Source of the DNA: Nephrocerus scutellatus
Taxonomy: Eukaryota > Arthropoda > Insecta > Diptera > Pipunculidae
Direction of reading: 5' to 3'
DNA length: 64,000 nucleotides
NCBI GenBank assembly: GCA_947095585.1
Contig: OX352763.1
Coordinates: 98,869,908-98,933,907, forward strand
Position numbers and translations under genes: made by a program. The notes beneath the pieces are model-generated. The model was not told where the DNA came from, did not search any database, and saw nothing but the letters and a program-made list of their open reading frames with translations. How positions within the stretch are numbered: position 1 is the first letter of the stretch; each line of letters starts with the position of its first letter. Below, in pieces: positions 44,721 to 55,184 of this stretch.

Positions 44721-47501
44721 GTTAACAAAATACAAAAAATATATCGAATTATTAAACGTAATAACCGCTTAACAAACCGGGTGTTTTATTATACTTATGC
44801 GAAATAAGTGTCCTGCCTACCGGGGCCTACTACAATTCTCAAAATCAAAGAGTTTTCGATGTAGCTTTCCTTCCATCTTACGAAAACATTTTTTTCTGAA
44901 TGAATCAATGAGCTTAAAATACTTTTTGCCGAGTTTAAGGTAAATACTGGTACAACCATTGCAATCACAATTAAATTAGGTGGGTAGCTTTAAAATCGAT
45001 CTCATACTCATCCGAGCTGCTGATAATGATTTAAATTTTTTGTATATCAAACAGGGTATGAGTTCGATCTCACTATGTGAGTTCAAGCTTGCTTTCCCAG
45101 ACTCATCTTTATTCATAGGAACCATTGTCTTATGCATCAGGTGTTAAGGATATTCTGGTTAATTTTCTAAATTAAGATTTGGATATATACTATGATCTAT
45201 TGGCTTTTTTTTATAATGTACACACACTCAAGAAATTTGCAGCCCACAGTGTGGGCATAAGGAAATTAGGGGGAGGAAAAGATAAGATGTCTACCAACAT
45301 GTTTCCTAAATTATTGCAGATCGTACAAATGCGGAAGCACAGAATCGTGCAATTTATTCCACATAATTATTGTGCGGCTAAGAAAGGAACCTCTGAATTG
45401 GTAAATACTCCCAAAGATAGGCCTAATGAACGTTTGGGTACTTCAACTAACTGAATAGGTAGTTGAAAAATTGCACTTCTTCAAATCTGTGCTACAAGCA
45501 ATCAAGTGAGTGTACATTTCTTGTCAATGGAGTTCATCCGTCGATATCTTAATTAGCGTTAAAATTTCTAGAAAAGGGCTTACTCACAAACAACTTTAGT
45601 TCAGTTGTTCTAACTTGCCTCTGCGTCGACCTATACTGAAAAAAAAATCCCAAACGACAAAAGTTAATAGGAATACTTTGTTTTATTTTACAAAACAGTT
45701 TAGTAAAACGTTACTATAACAATTCAACCTTTCAATTAAAATTTCCAACTTATATGAATGTTGAGAATTATTTCTATCCTCTGCAACAATCACAAAATAA
45801 AAAGTTTTATTTAGAAATATTATTGAAAATGCTTCACCTAAAGTCTTAAGACATTGGGAAGTATTAAAGCGTAAATTAATAATTTAAAACCAAACAACAT
45901 ATTTTGGAATTTATTGTGTTTCCAATATTTGCAGTTTTTGCTAACTTCAATACCAAAACGTTTAAGGCGAAACACGAGCCAAAGGACCAAAATCAAATTT
46001 TATTACTTTGCATAATGTGTACAGAAAATTAAAAAATGATATCGCTTCAAATGCCATTTAAATTTGAAGGCACTTTAGTCAGCATTCTGATGCATGCGTA
46101 TCCCTTTGTATATCCCTGCAGCTTGTGCTCTTATCTCAAATCGACAAGGACAACGTAATGCCGCATAAATCAATTGCACTTGTCGTCAACTCAATTAATT
46201 GTTGCCAGAGCCACTCTACTAAATCAATTGGTCGTGATGGTTGCCGATTCCAACGCAGATAGGATGGTGCCGCTTTTTTACTATTCTGTGTGACATATAT
46301 CGCTTTGGTTGGGAGCTTCTTTCCTTTTTGTCGAATTATTCGTTTGGCAGATTTACAATCATTGATCCGCCCGCCCATTTGTGCAAATGACAAAAAGGGA
46401 ACCACTTCGTTAATCGCGGACGACAATGCCGACGACCGATTGCAATGAATTTCCACTCTATGTAATGCACTGATCCTGCCGTATGCTATGGAATAAAATT
46501 CTCTGCTCTTTTCATTTCAATTCGAATTGCATGTTTGTTAGCTGTACAAACTGGATATCGTGTCACAACGGCATACGTTAAATTCTTTGAAAACCTGCAC
46601 CTGCCCCTCCTTGGATGATTGTCGCAGTGGCCATAAACGTAAAGCATGCATCATTCCCTTCCAAAAGACAAGCGTGATATATCAGAATTCACATGTTATC
46701 GCCGAAAAGATTAAAGCATTTTTCTATTCTCTTTTCCAGAAACCCGAGTCAGCTGAGTCAGCATAACCCCAAAAACGGAATGAGAATGTGTTGATTTTAT
46801 TACGGAATCTATGGGTTTGTGAAATAGATTGGTGAAAAAACGGAAAATTCTTTGAATATTCGATGTTTCAGGAAGCCATTTGATGGCTGAACCACCAATA
46901 CCACTGAAGTTCATGGCTCTCCACTTTTGCTTTGCACACGGCAATGCAGCAGCAACAGAGGGCACAATGTTGTTTTATTTGCAATGTGTCATGTGGACAA
47001 ACACTGCGCTTCCTGATGGTTATCCACATCCGGGCGATGATGTGATGGCAAAATATTGCGCACAATGATGATGGCACACTCCGAATGCCAATGACACATG
47101 CCATTCGCGCCCGGTGCCGATAATAAAACATCACGGATCTGATTGCTTTGGATATTGATATGGAGGTGAGACATGATGGTCATGTACTCATATGTACCTG
47201 TTGTAACAACTCGATGGTGTACCATCAGTTCAACCGGAAATGAATCATTTGATGCTGACGTCCGGAAATTTCGAATTACTTTTTTAACACGATGCCAAAC
47301 ACTCACGGAGAGCAATTTAGTGTAATCACGTCTGACAATTGAATAATCGGGAAATATTCAAGGTGTGATCCATTTTAACTGAGTTAGCTGTTGCTTTTGG
47401 GGACTATCGATACATATTCCAGGGATGAGGAAGTATTTACTTAAAAGATACGTTCATTTTAAAGAGAAGAGATTTGATATATCAGGCTTGCATGTAAATT
47501 T
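44721..47501. other. unassigned DNA, possibly single-copy
   Basis: About 2.8 kb with none of the window's repeat families. 46080-47330 is less A+T-rich than its surroundings. Open frames of up to 108 codons occur on both strands there (46136-46456, 46868-47134, 46989-47315), but they contradict each other and have no domain, so I call no gene. Confidence 0.3.
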
Positions 47502-47605
47502 TTTCATTTCATTTCATTTCATTTCATTTCATTTCATTTCATTTCATTTCATTTCATTTCATTTCATTTCATTTCATTTCATTTCATTTCATTTCATTTC
47601 ATTTC
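47502..47605. repeat. (ATTTC)n pentanucleotide microsatellite
   Basis: About 20 uninterrupted copies of ATTTC over 104 bp. The Phe/Ile/Ser/His periodic open frame that crosses it is purely a consequence of the repeat. The perfect uniformity suggests recent expansion. Confidence 0.97.
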
Positions 47606-48967
47606 TATCGCAACTAGCCTGCACACATATTGGACTGATGACATTTAAACTAAATTTCGCTCCAATATTAATTAAATGTCAGTTGTACTTGTGTACCTCT
47701 ATCAAAACTTCAAAACTTTCACTATTTGTATAATTATCGTTAAAAAATACTAAGCTTCAGCTTAAAACTCATTCGGATAAGAAAAGGAACCCCTTTCAAC
47801 GTGCTCTGAGCTACCAAGTACTGCAAATATTTGATCAGATAATTTATTGGATTAATTGAATTTTCCGCCAATTAATTACATAAGCCAGAAAGTACGGAGT
47901 TTACGACATTGATAAACAAAAATAAGAATATTTGTATACATGTATTAAATACAAACAAGGACAACAAACGCTTTTTACGATGGCAACAGCGAAACGCAAA
48001 CATTCTTCCCGCCCACTTCTGTGCTGCGTACACCAAAGATCAATTTGAATTTTAAATTTTGTTACTAACTTCCTCGATGTGCGCCTGACAGCAATCCTAC
48101 TTCATTACAGTTCCTGTTTTTTCTTCGACTCAAAACACAAAAATAAACCCCCCCACTCAGATTCAGAGAGAACAGTGCACAAGAATAAAGGATATTCTGA
48201 AGAGGATCTATGCATGGAAAACAATAGACTTGGTTGATTCAAAAATTCGAAGTCAAAGTCAATTCGCATTGGAGCATACCTATAGGTAGGGCGATTTACG
48301 ATTGGTGGAAATGTCTGCAGCTGCACCAGAAGTGGAGGCGTCGTCAATCCATCGCATATAAAATTCTGGATTTCTTCGACGATGGTTTCTTAAACAAACA
48401 AAAAGACGTTTGTCGTTTTGCCACACTATGCATTCTCTTCCAGACGAATGGGTTTGAGTAATAAATTTTTTTTAGAAAGTAAACGAACAAAAATAATTCC
48501 CTGCAGATTGTTGAAGAGACGGGTATAGCTTTTATTTGGAATAACCTTTGGAAGGATGTCTCAGAGTATTTACCTTCCACTTAAATTATTACACCAAATT
48601 CGGATTTTGCCAGATACTTTTTTATTACACAGATTTCTTAAGTAAATCTTACAACAGCAATAATACTTTTTCATTATCTAATTTGCAAACTTTGAGATAT
48701 GTTAGGATTATAGAGAATGTGTTGTGGACGCCTGGGATCGATTTAGAGGGTTAGCTAAACAAAAAAATAATTTGTTATTATAATATTATTGCATGGTATG
48801 CATAGATAATATGGATGCCGTGGTATAGTATGGTGGAATTTTGGAAGATTTGAATTAGCGACGATGACATTCATTTCATTTGACACAATTTGTAGTCTTA
48901 CCAAACTTCGATATTTCCCAGACAATCATCAAAATATTTGGCCTTAAAACCGGAGTTCGGATCTGGC
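47606..48967. other. unassigned DNA
   Basis: No gene or family repeat recognised in about 1.35 kb. Overlapping open frames at 48105-48580 on opposite strands carry no domain. Confidence 0.3.
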
Positions 48968-49012
48968 ATCTCAAAAACCTCGAGCCGATGTCATATAGTT
49001 TGGCATCCCTAA
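48968..49012 (-). mobile_element. RTE 3'-end fragment
   Basis: CTCGAGCCGATGTCATATAG and TTTGGCATCCCTAAGA match the RTE 3' end at 44050-44085 and 2976-3010. Only about 45 bp are recognisable. Confidence 0.55.
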
Positions 49013-49445
49013 GAGAAAGCGATTAATTTACACATAAACAGAGCAGTAAGGAAGAAGCCATCTAAACGAGTTTTATTACAATCGAGTTAGTATGCATTCA
49101 GATCTAAAAGTATCGGACGATATTAAATAACGCTAAATACTTTTACGAAAATAAATTTAGTACAATTTAGAGCGCTATCTGTACCTCAGTAAACTTAATA
49201 GTAATAAAATTATGTGAAATATAGAAGTTATATTTACCATTCCATTATATAGTTGTATGTACTTATATGTGAAACTATTCCATTAACTTTTATGTGGTGC
49301 TGTTCCAATAATATTAACTGTACTGGTATGTACTCACACATGTAGTTGCACTTGTATGTACTTATATGTGTTGTTTATTCTATTTGAACTATGTACTTGT
49401 TAGTTGGTAAGTTATGTTAAAGAATTTACTTGTATGTAATGGGTG
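49013..49445. other. unassigned A+T-rich DNA with TGTATGTACTTATATG motifs
   Basis: Several variants of TTGTATGTACTTATATGTG at 49252-49270, 49325-49370 and 49430-49440 form a loose local repetition. No coding content. Confidence 0.35.
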
Positions 49446-50290
49446 ATCAGTTTAGAGGTATCGGATTTTAAATTGAAATAAAACAACAAAAATTCAAAAT
49501 ATGATTGGACAATATTTATTATTTTTGTTTAGAGCCATTCATGACATTAAATTTGTGAGGATAATCCCTTTCAAATGTTGGCTGGAGCTGCGCCGTAATT
49601 CGACCATCCGTAAACACCAATTTTATATGACTCGCTCGAGGACTTCGGTCGGTATCTCCCGAATAAATTGAGTAATGTTGGCTTCCAATGCCTCAATCGT
49701 AGCTGGTTTATCCACAAAACACTTAGACTTTACACACCCCCACAAAAAAAAGTCCAAAGGTGTGATATCACACGATCTTGGTGGCCAATCCACCGCTCCG
49801 AAACGAGAGATCAATTGCTCACCGAAACGAGAACGCAGTAAATCCGTTGTGTCACGGGCGCCGTCTTGTTGGAACCAAATGTCGTGGAGATCACGGGCTT
49901 CAATTTCCGGTATCAACAAGTCGTTTATCATGGCGCGATAGCGTTCGCCATTCACTGTTACCTTGTCGCCAGCCTCGTCTTTGAAGAAATATGGGCCGAT
50001 GATTCCGATGATTCCAGGCCGCACCAAACGGTAGTTTTCAATGGATGTAATGGCAGTTCGTGAATGGCTTCGGGTTGCTCTTCAGCCCAAATATGTATAG
50101 AAATTTTGCTTATTGACGAAGCCATTAGCCAAAAATTGGCCTCATCGCTGAACAAAATTCGGGTCCCAAAATACGGATGAACACTTTTCACAGAGCGTCG
50201 ATTTTCGTAATACCAATTACCCAATTGTACGATTTGTAAACGTTATTGAGGCGTTAGTCCTTCCATGATGAAATATCAATGAATACTGAA
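49446..50290 (-). mobile_element. Tc1/mariner DD41D-type element, internally deleted
   Basis: A mariner-group DNA transposon remnant containing the transposase relic at 49539-50266. A candidate left end is GGGTGATCAGTTTAGAGGTA at 49441-49460, just after a TA-rich flank. I could not find its inverted counterpart near 50290-50340, so the right end is uncertain and may be lost. The DD41D spacing suggests the rosa-like group described from fruit flies (family knowledge). Confidence 0.75.
49539..50266 (-). pseudogene. DD41D-type mariner transposase, multiple lesions
   Basis: Starts at ATG 50266 (MEGLTPQ, then TAA in place of the 8th codon, then RLQIVQL). YYENRRSVKSVHPYFG belongs to the N-terminal helix-turn-helix region. 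The sequence then jumps straight to RILFSDEANFW with the first catalytic aspartate (codon 50146), so most of the DNA-binding domain is deleted. A frameshift near 50013 follows TTVWCGL. IIGPYFFKDEAG leads to WFQQDGA (second D, codon 49865), and PPRSCDITPLDFFLWG carries the third D (49754). Spacing is 36 residues; five residues after DGA look deleted, giving 41 in the intact form. A TAA at 49623 interrupts the C-terminus, which continues in frame (NWCLRMVELRRSS) to TGA 49539. Confidence 0.85.
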
Positions 50291-50767
50291 TAAAATTATG
50301 TATTTAGTTTGACAATAGTCACGCGAGTAAAAATATCTTATATTTATGGCTAAAGTACGAATGTGCCGTCAGACAGCCGCTTTACTTTATGATTGTGCAT
50401 TTGTCTTTGTGGCTCTGCAATTTGATATTGTTTATCAAATGCAGATGCAATCGCAAAAGTTCTTTCGGCAAACTGCTGAGTACCACAAATTGGTGTATCT
50501 GCGGATCGAATTTGATCGTGCTGGCATGCATTTATCACTCGCGTGACATGACAAACAAATCCTATTGGAAAAAGTACCTCCAATCTGATCACCCTGATGG
50601 AACAGAATTGGGTAGAAATAGCGTGGCAGTGAGTTTAGTTATCGACTAAATCTGTACCAGATTACAAGTACATTCAAGTAGAAAGTGCAGCATTATTTGT
50701 GTCGTTGTGAATGTAAGTGTTATTTGTGTAATTTTAAAGTTTGCCAGTGTGAATTTGTGAACTCTTC
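50291..50767. other. unassigned DNA between two elements
   Basis: Open frames of 66-86 codons on both strands at 50346-50649 overlap and are unrecognised. No family repeat. Confidence 0.3.
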
Positions 50768-51520
50768 CTTTTTAAATTCTCTATATTAACTTCGCGTGCA
50801 CGTGGCTGGCTGGTTGGCTGGCTGGTTGGCTGGGTGGCTGGCTGGGTGGCTGGCTGGGTGGCTGGTCAGATTTTCTGATCAATTTTTAACCCACTTTCCA
50901 GAGGCCGATTTTATTGAAATTTTGGTCACCTGTATATTTCCGGTGACAATACTTTCTATTAAAATTTGAGGCCCCTCGGACCTCGGGGTCGGGGGGCTCC
51001 CATACAAATATTTTACAAAATTTACCCGATTTTATTTAAAGTTTTATACAAATGTGTATCTTCGATGGAGAACACTTTTTGTAAAAATTTTGGAGACCGG
51101 GCCCCGGGTTCGTGGGGCCCCATAAAATTTTATTAAAAAAAATTAACCCGATTTTCTTCAAATTTAATACACATGTGTATCTCCGATTGATAACACTTTT
51201 TGTAAAAATTTTGGTAACCCCGGGCCTCGGGGTCTTGGGGCCCCAAAATTTTTTTTAAAAAAAATAAACCCGATTTTCTTCAAATTTTATATACGTGTGT
51301 TTCTCCGACGGACAACACTTTTTGCAAAAATTTTGGTGGCCGGGGTCGTGGGGGCCCATAATAATTTTTCAAAAAAATTAACCCGATTTTCTTCAAATTT
51401 TATATACATGTGTATCTCCGATGGACAAAATTTTTTGTAAATTTTTTGGAGTGAACGGGCCTTGAGACCCGATCTCATATTAGAGAATTTACATGAAAAT
51501 TTTAAATTTTTATGGGTTGT
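50768..51520 (+). mobile_element. Helentron-like tandem-repeat element, reference copy
   Basis: The most regular copy. A T run precedes TAAATTCTCTA (50773-50783), followed by TATTAACTTCGCGTGCACG and a (GGCT/GGTT/GGGT)n tract (50801-50871). Five units follow, with CGATTTT markers at 50906, 51027, 51149, 51271 and 51384 (periods 121, 122, 122, 113). Each unit has an ACATGTGTATCTCCGATGGA-like palindrome-bearing block and a G+C-rich GGGCC/GGCCC patch. It closes with TAGAGAATTTA (51481-51491), the exact inverse of the start, then CATGAAAATTTTAAATTTTT and ATGGGTT. No protein is encoded. Confidence 0.85.
50801..50871 (+). repeat. (GGCT)n-type microsatellite in the tandem-repeat element
   Basis: Imperfect GGCT/GGTT/GGGT tetranucleotide tract near the 5' end of the element. 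The equivalent tract is (GGCT)n at 13162-13196 and is shortened at 38396-38412. Confidence 0.9.
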
Positions 51521-51859
51521 TTTTTTGAAATAAAAGTGTTATTTGTGAATAAACGAACTTGTGTTGTGTTTTTATTTGCAAAATTCATTACGACCGTTTT
51601 AGTAAGGCTACTATTCTTAACAATATTGAGAGATTGCACGATATGGATAACGTGGACGATATTTTTCTTATGAGGCAATAATTAATAAACTAGTCCTGCA
51701 TGTATATATTGTAAACCACTTTCCAAGACTTTTTGTGATTTTTTAGACACGAGTAATCAAAGGTTAGGGCGCAAAAGCTAATCAACGAGCTGCAAAAAAA
51801 ACTGCAAAAAACTTAACTGAAGTGTATACAGGCCCAAAATGAGTCCATGCTCTAAATAA
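51521..51859. other. unassigned A+T-rich DNA
   Basis: No gene or family repeat. It ends with the first copy of the SINE F target duplication (GCTCTAAATAA, 51849-51859). Confidence 0.35.
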
Positions 51860-52138
51860 ATAATTATATTTAAAACGGTTGTGGTCGAAGTTCTAGCTTC
51901 TAACGATCATTCGTGTTGTAACTGTTATTTACATAAAAACGGAAGGGGCCTTCATTTTGAAGCCATATCCAAAAGGCGAATTGAGAAGGTTTCCCCGACA
52001 ATAAGTTATTGCTCTCGGAAGATTGTCAGACATTCGCGAAAGGTGGAAAGCTTTTTGGTATTTTATGGGGATTCGAACTTCGAACCTCCTGCTTAGAAGT
52101 ACAACGCACTAACCACTAGTGTCACGGCACGCACCCGC
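51860..52138 (-). mobile_element. SINE copy F with 11-bp target-site duplication
   Basis: 279 bp, minus orientation. The head on that strand is GCCGTGACACTAGTGG (altered A box) followed by GGTTCGAAGTTCGAATCC (doubled B-box-like motif). The body has AAGGCGAATTGAGAAGGTTT and CATTCGCGAAAGGTGG. The tail region ends near ACGGTTGTGG with a reduced A+T tail. GCTCTAAATAA occurs exactly at 51849-51859 and 52139-52149, a perfect 11-bp duplication. Confidence 0.85.
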
Positions 52139-52249
52139 GCTCTAAATAACCAATCAAATAATTTAAAATGTTAAACATTTTCTACATCCATGCAGCATAA
52201 TCGCATTGAACAGACGTGCCCATGATGTATTTTGTTTTGCTCTCATTTA

Positions 52250-52420
52250 TGTGCAAATTTCGTGCCGCCTGGTTGATCTGGATGAAAGTTTCCTGCTTAG
52301 AAGTACAACGATGTCAATATCGTCTGCCTAAGCCAGTTCAAGATAGCCGTTTGTTTTCGCGATAACTTCGTCACCAAAAGTTCTGCCTAAGCTCTGTCTA
52401 GTAAGAGCATTTTGGTTTGT
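52250..52420 (-). mobile_element. RTE-clade LINE fragment (RT active-site region)
   Basis: The minus strand reads through YLELA*ADDIDIV (about 52345-52310; stop replacing the tyrosine of YADD) and the sequence on either side aligns with 53090-53190 and 3500-3570. A 19-bp string here is identical to one in SINE F 200 bp away. Confidence 0.65.
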
Positions 52421-52719
52421 GGAGCACCTAACATGAAAATACAGTGTAGCTGTAATAAGATGTTTGTTTGACTTCAAACTGTATATAGTAAAAACAAAAC
52501 CTTTGGTCTTTTACAAGTGACGTTTTCGACCAGCAGTGACTGTCTTGGTCGCTTAATTTAGACAGTTTCACTTTAAGTTAAAGCAAAACAATTCTTAGTT
52601 CTTAACGAACGAATGTGACAAAATCTACAAGTTGTTTACATTAGTGCAATTGATGCAGATGATTTAGATTTTGTTTTAATATGGCACATAACTACAGTAC
52701 TGCTCTTAACATAAGAAAT

Positions 52720-53420
52720 GGTCTACACCATACTTCCAGCATAGCTTAGCCAGCCTCGCTGTCATGTTCCATAAATCCTACCGCAAAGGACTTTCCGAGC
52801 AGGATCTTCTTCGCTCATGCGAGATAGATGTCCTGCCCACCAGAGCCTACCGAGCTTAATTTTCATCACGATGTCGACATCGCGGTAACGCTCGTAGATC
52901 TCATCAATATAGAGTCTCCGTAATCGTTCTTCCTCACATACGGGGCCAACAATTCTCCGTAAGACTTTTCTCTCGAACGCGGCTAATAGATTATAAAGCT
53001 TTTTGCTAAGCACCCAGTCTTGGATCAATATATAAGTACTGGTATGACCATTGTCTTATATAACAGCAGCTGGTATAAGTTCCTGGATTTGAAGAGTCTT
53101 GTCGATCTCGATGAAAGCTCATTGCTTTCTACCAACGATGTCAATATCGTCTGCGTAAGCCAGTATCTGAATGGACTTATAGAGGATTGTTCCTCTCGCC
53201 GTCAAGTTAGAGTCTCGGATCGCTTTTTCCAATGCCAGGTTGAAGAGAACGCAGGCCATCCCATTGTCGGAGCCCTTTATAGATGTTTAATGTGCTTGAT
53301 AGTGATCCGGATATTTTTAATTGGCTTATAACATTGGTCATGGTCAACCTACATAGTCCTATCAGTTTATTTGGGATTCCGAATTCTCTCATTCAAATGG
53401 AGCTTACGCTGTAGAGATGT
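52720..53420 (-). mobile_element. RTE-clade LINE, RT palm to C-terminus
   Basis: From high to low: MREFGIPNKLIGLCRLTMTN (53392-53330), VISQLKISGSLSS and YKGLRQWDGL (normally 'GLRQGDxLS'), then ILAYADDIDIVGRKQ with the catalytic YADD (about 53170-53130), AAFERKVLRRIVGPVCEEER (52980-52920), IYERYRDVDIVMKIKLGRLW and GHLSRMSEEDPARKVLCG (52835-52782). Two or three frameshifts only. This copy preserves the RT parts that the 14561-16720 copy lacks. Confidence 0.9.
52762..53028 (-). pseudogene. RTE reverse transcriptase C-terminal relic
   Basis: An uninterrupted 88-codon piece: IQDWVLSKKLYNLLAAFERK, VLRRIVGPVCEEERLRRLY, VDIVMKIKLGRLWWAGHLSR and MSEEDPARKVLCGRIYGT. It is the conserved end of RTE-clade ORF2 proteins ('RLRWAGHVxRM'). 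The same region is at 16330-16720 on the plus strand and, weakly, at 3070-3270 and 57300-57500. Confidence 0.8.
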
Positions 53421-53449
53421 TTTATTGCTACACTAGTTATACCACTTCA

Positions 53450-54600
53450 CCATCTAAGCTTGATTATATCAGTAGCCTCTTGGTTTAACATTAGTTCGAT
53501 GTAGCAATCGGTATGACTAAGGAATCATTTTCAGGTAGAAGGGAACCGTAGTACCTTTTCTACCGAGTTCATCAGCAGTGCAGTTCTCCAGAATGTCCCT
53601 ATACCCCTGCACCCAGAATGTTGAACTGCACCGATATCTCCTTAAGTGATGATCGAAAGTCTTGGGCTACAATAAAATTCTTAGAGACTGATTCTAGGAA
53701 TCTCAAAGCTGCTTGACTATCCGAGAAGAAATTAATATTCTTAGTGGATAAAACGTTTCTCTTCATCAAATACAGGACTTCTTTTATCGCCATGATTTCT
53801 GCTTGAAAAACACTGCAGTGGTTGGGAACTTTAGACTTTGCCTAGTTTTTCGCGATTTATTGCTTTGTCTAAGGTAGTCCACCAGACCACCACACTGTAT
53901 AGAAGTGTAGATCTTATTACCGAGATATAGGGCCAATGAGTTATTTGGGGTTGAAGACCCCATTGGTTACCGATGACTTTTTTACAGGAGAAGAGTCTCA
54001 CTATGGCTTTACGAACTCTTTCTTGTATACTAGGTTTCCAACTTAGCTTTCTGTCCAGAATAAGACCCAGATATTTAGCTTTATCATAGAAGGATAAGCT
54101 TGTGTCCTTCATAGAGGGTGGAACTTTATATTTTCTAGTAAATAGGACAAGTTCTGTTTTCTGGGAGTTAACTCCCAGACCACAACGATCTGCCCATCTA
54201 GTTAGCTTGTTAGGAGTTTTTTCAGGGTAATAATGTGTTTTCCTTAAACGGCAATATAAACATCATCCACATAGGCGATCACTCTGCAGCCCCCCATGTC
54301 AGCAGCTCGTTCATCACTAAATTCCATAGAAGTAAAATAGAATTCCATCGGCGTGCAGACAGGTGTTTTAGCAGACCCAGCCACAGCCAGTTTTGAATTA
54401 ATAATCCGACTTTTACGCAGGATATTAATTAGTTTGCCAAGTGAGTCGTAGTCATCTGCCTTCAGGGCCGACAGTGCAGCTGCGATCGCCGTTGTGTTGA
54501 GGTTGTTAAAAGCGCCCTCAATGGCCAATAATGCTACTATTGTATTCTCCTTATGGTGAAGTGAAATATGCAGAAATGTTTCTACAGATTAAACCACAGA
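53450..54600 (-). mobile_element. LOA-type LINE, RT and RNase H
   Basis: From high to low: IVALLAIEGAFNNLNTTAIA (54550-54480; D of 'DIEGAF' now A), VIAYVDDVYIAV (54280-54244; YxDD active site), KAKYLGLILDRKLSWKPSIQ (54080-54020), VVWWTTLDKAIN, then RNase H parts AIKEVLYLM and FFSDSQAALRFLESV (53793-53670) and YRDILENCTADELGRKGTT (53615-53560). The TDGSK start of RNase H was not found, so a deletion lies near 53800-53830. Immediately next to the RTE copy at 52720-53420. Confidence 0.85.
53831..54112 (-). pseudogene. LOA-type RT thumb relic
   Basis: 94 codons without a stop: KAKYLGLILDRKLSWKPSIQ, ERVRKAIVRLFSCKKVIGNQ, WGLQPQITHWPYISVIRSTL and LYSVVVWWTTLDKAINREKL. This is the region after the catalytic aspartates of LOA-type elements. 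It is the best-preserved LOA coding piece in the window. Confidence 0.8.
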
Positions 54601-54862
54601 TAGTGGTCTAGAAATGCCGCCAATAGCTCTATTGCTTCTCTTCGAAAGACCCGAGGCTAAGATAGCTTACTAATTGTTTTTAAAAAATTAGGACAAACTT
54701 TTTTCCATAAATGTATATATAAATGTAGCAAAAAGGAAACTTACAAAGGTTTTTTTAATAATAATAATAATCATAACGAGAAGATAGTGAAATTTAAAGA
54801 AGAAACAAAAACCACACTTATAATGAATAGGTAGTTAGCTGTGTAATATAATTTTTATTAAA
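54601..54862. other. unassigned A+T-rich DNA
   Basis: Contains a short (TAA)n run at 54758-54770. No gene recognised. Confidence 0.35.
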
Positions 54863-55184
54863 TTACAGTTTAGTAAACCAATCAATTCCGCGGTGACAAC
54901 TTAAGCTCCATGGAGACAATACAACAAGACAAACAGTTATCTCTTTGTATACATCGAAGTCCTTCAAAGATTCACCAGACAAAGTTTTCCATTCACATAT
55001 GATTATGTGAAAGTCTCCTTCTTCAAGATTCCTATAATGCTTCCTGTACCAGAAACCATCTTTATAACAAAAATAACACCTTGTTCTGCGGCTACCAAAC
55101 ACCAATTGCAATTAATCTTCGCTTCGTAGAAGGAGAACATCTTGCATGTGTCGGCGGCGTAAATAGCTTCTTCCGCCTTATGTG
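54863..55184 (-). CDS. possible 3' terminal exon or pseudogene, unrecognised
   Basis: On the minus strand, TTTTGTTTATTTGCAG (a plausible splice acceptor) precedes 55184. From there one frame stays open for 59 codons (KAEEAIYAADTCKMFSFYEA to a TAA at 55003). A second frame is open from 55111 to 54863 (RRTRCYFCYKDGFWYRKHYR, IIICEWKTLSGESLKDF) and stops just before AATAAA at 54859-54854. Either frame could be a terminal exon, or both could be one exon with a frameshift. I know no family for it. Composition is less A+T-rich than the surroundings. Confidence 0.2.

Noticed and set aside
46868..47315. Possible host coding exons in the less A+T-rich stretch
   Set aside because: Open frames on both strands conflict, use non-ATG starts in part, and show no domain or splice-site support.
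47425..47733. 102-codon open frame with FISFHFISFHF periodicity
   Set aside because: It is a direct translation of the (ATTTC)n microsatellite, with no start context or flanking coding features.
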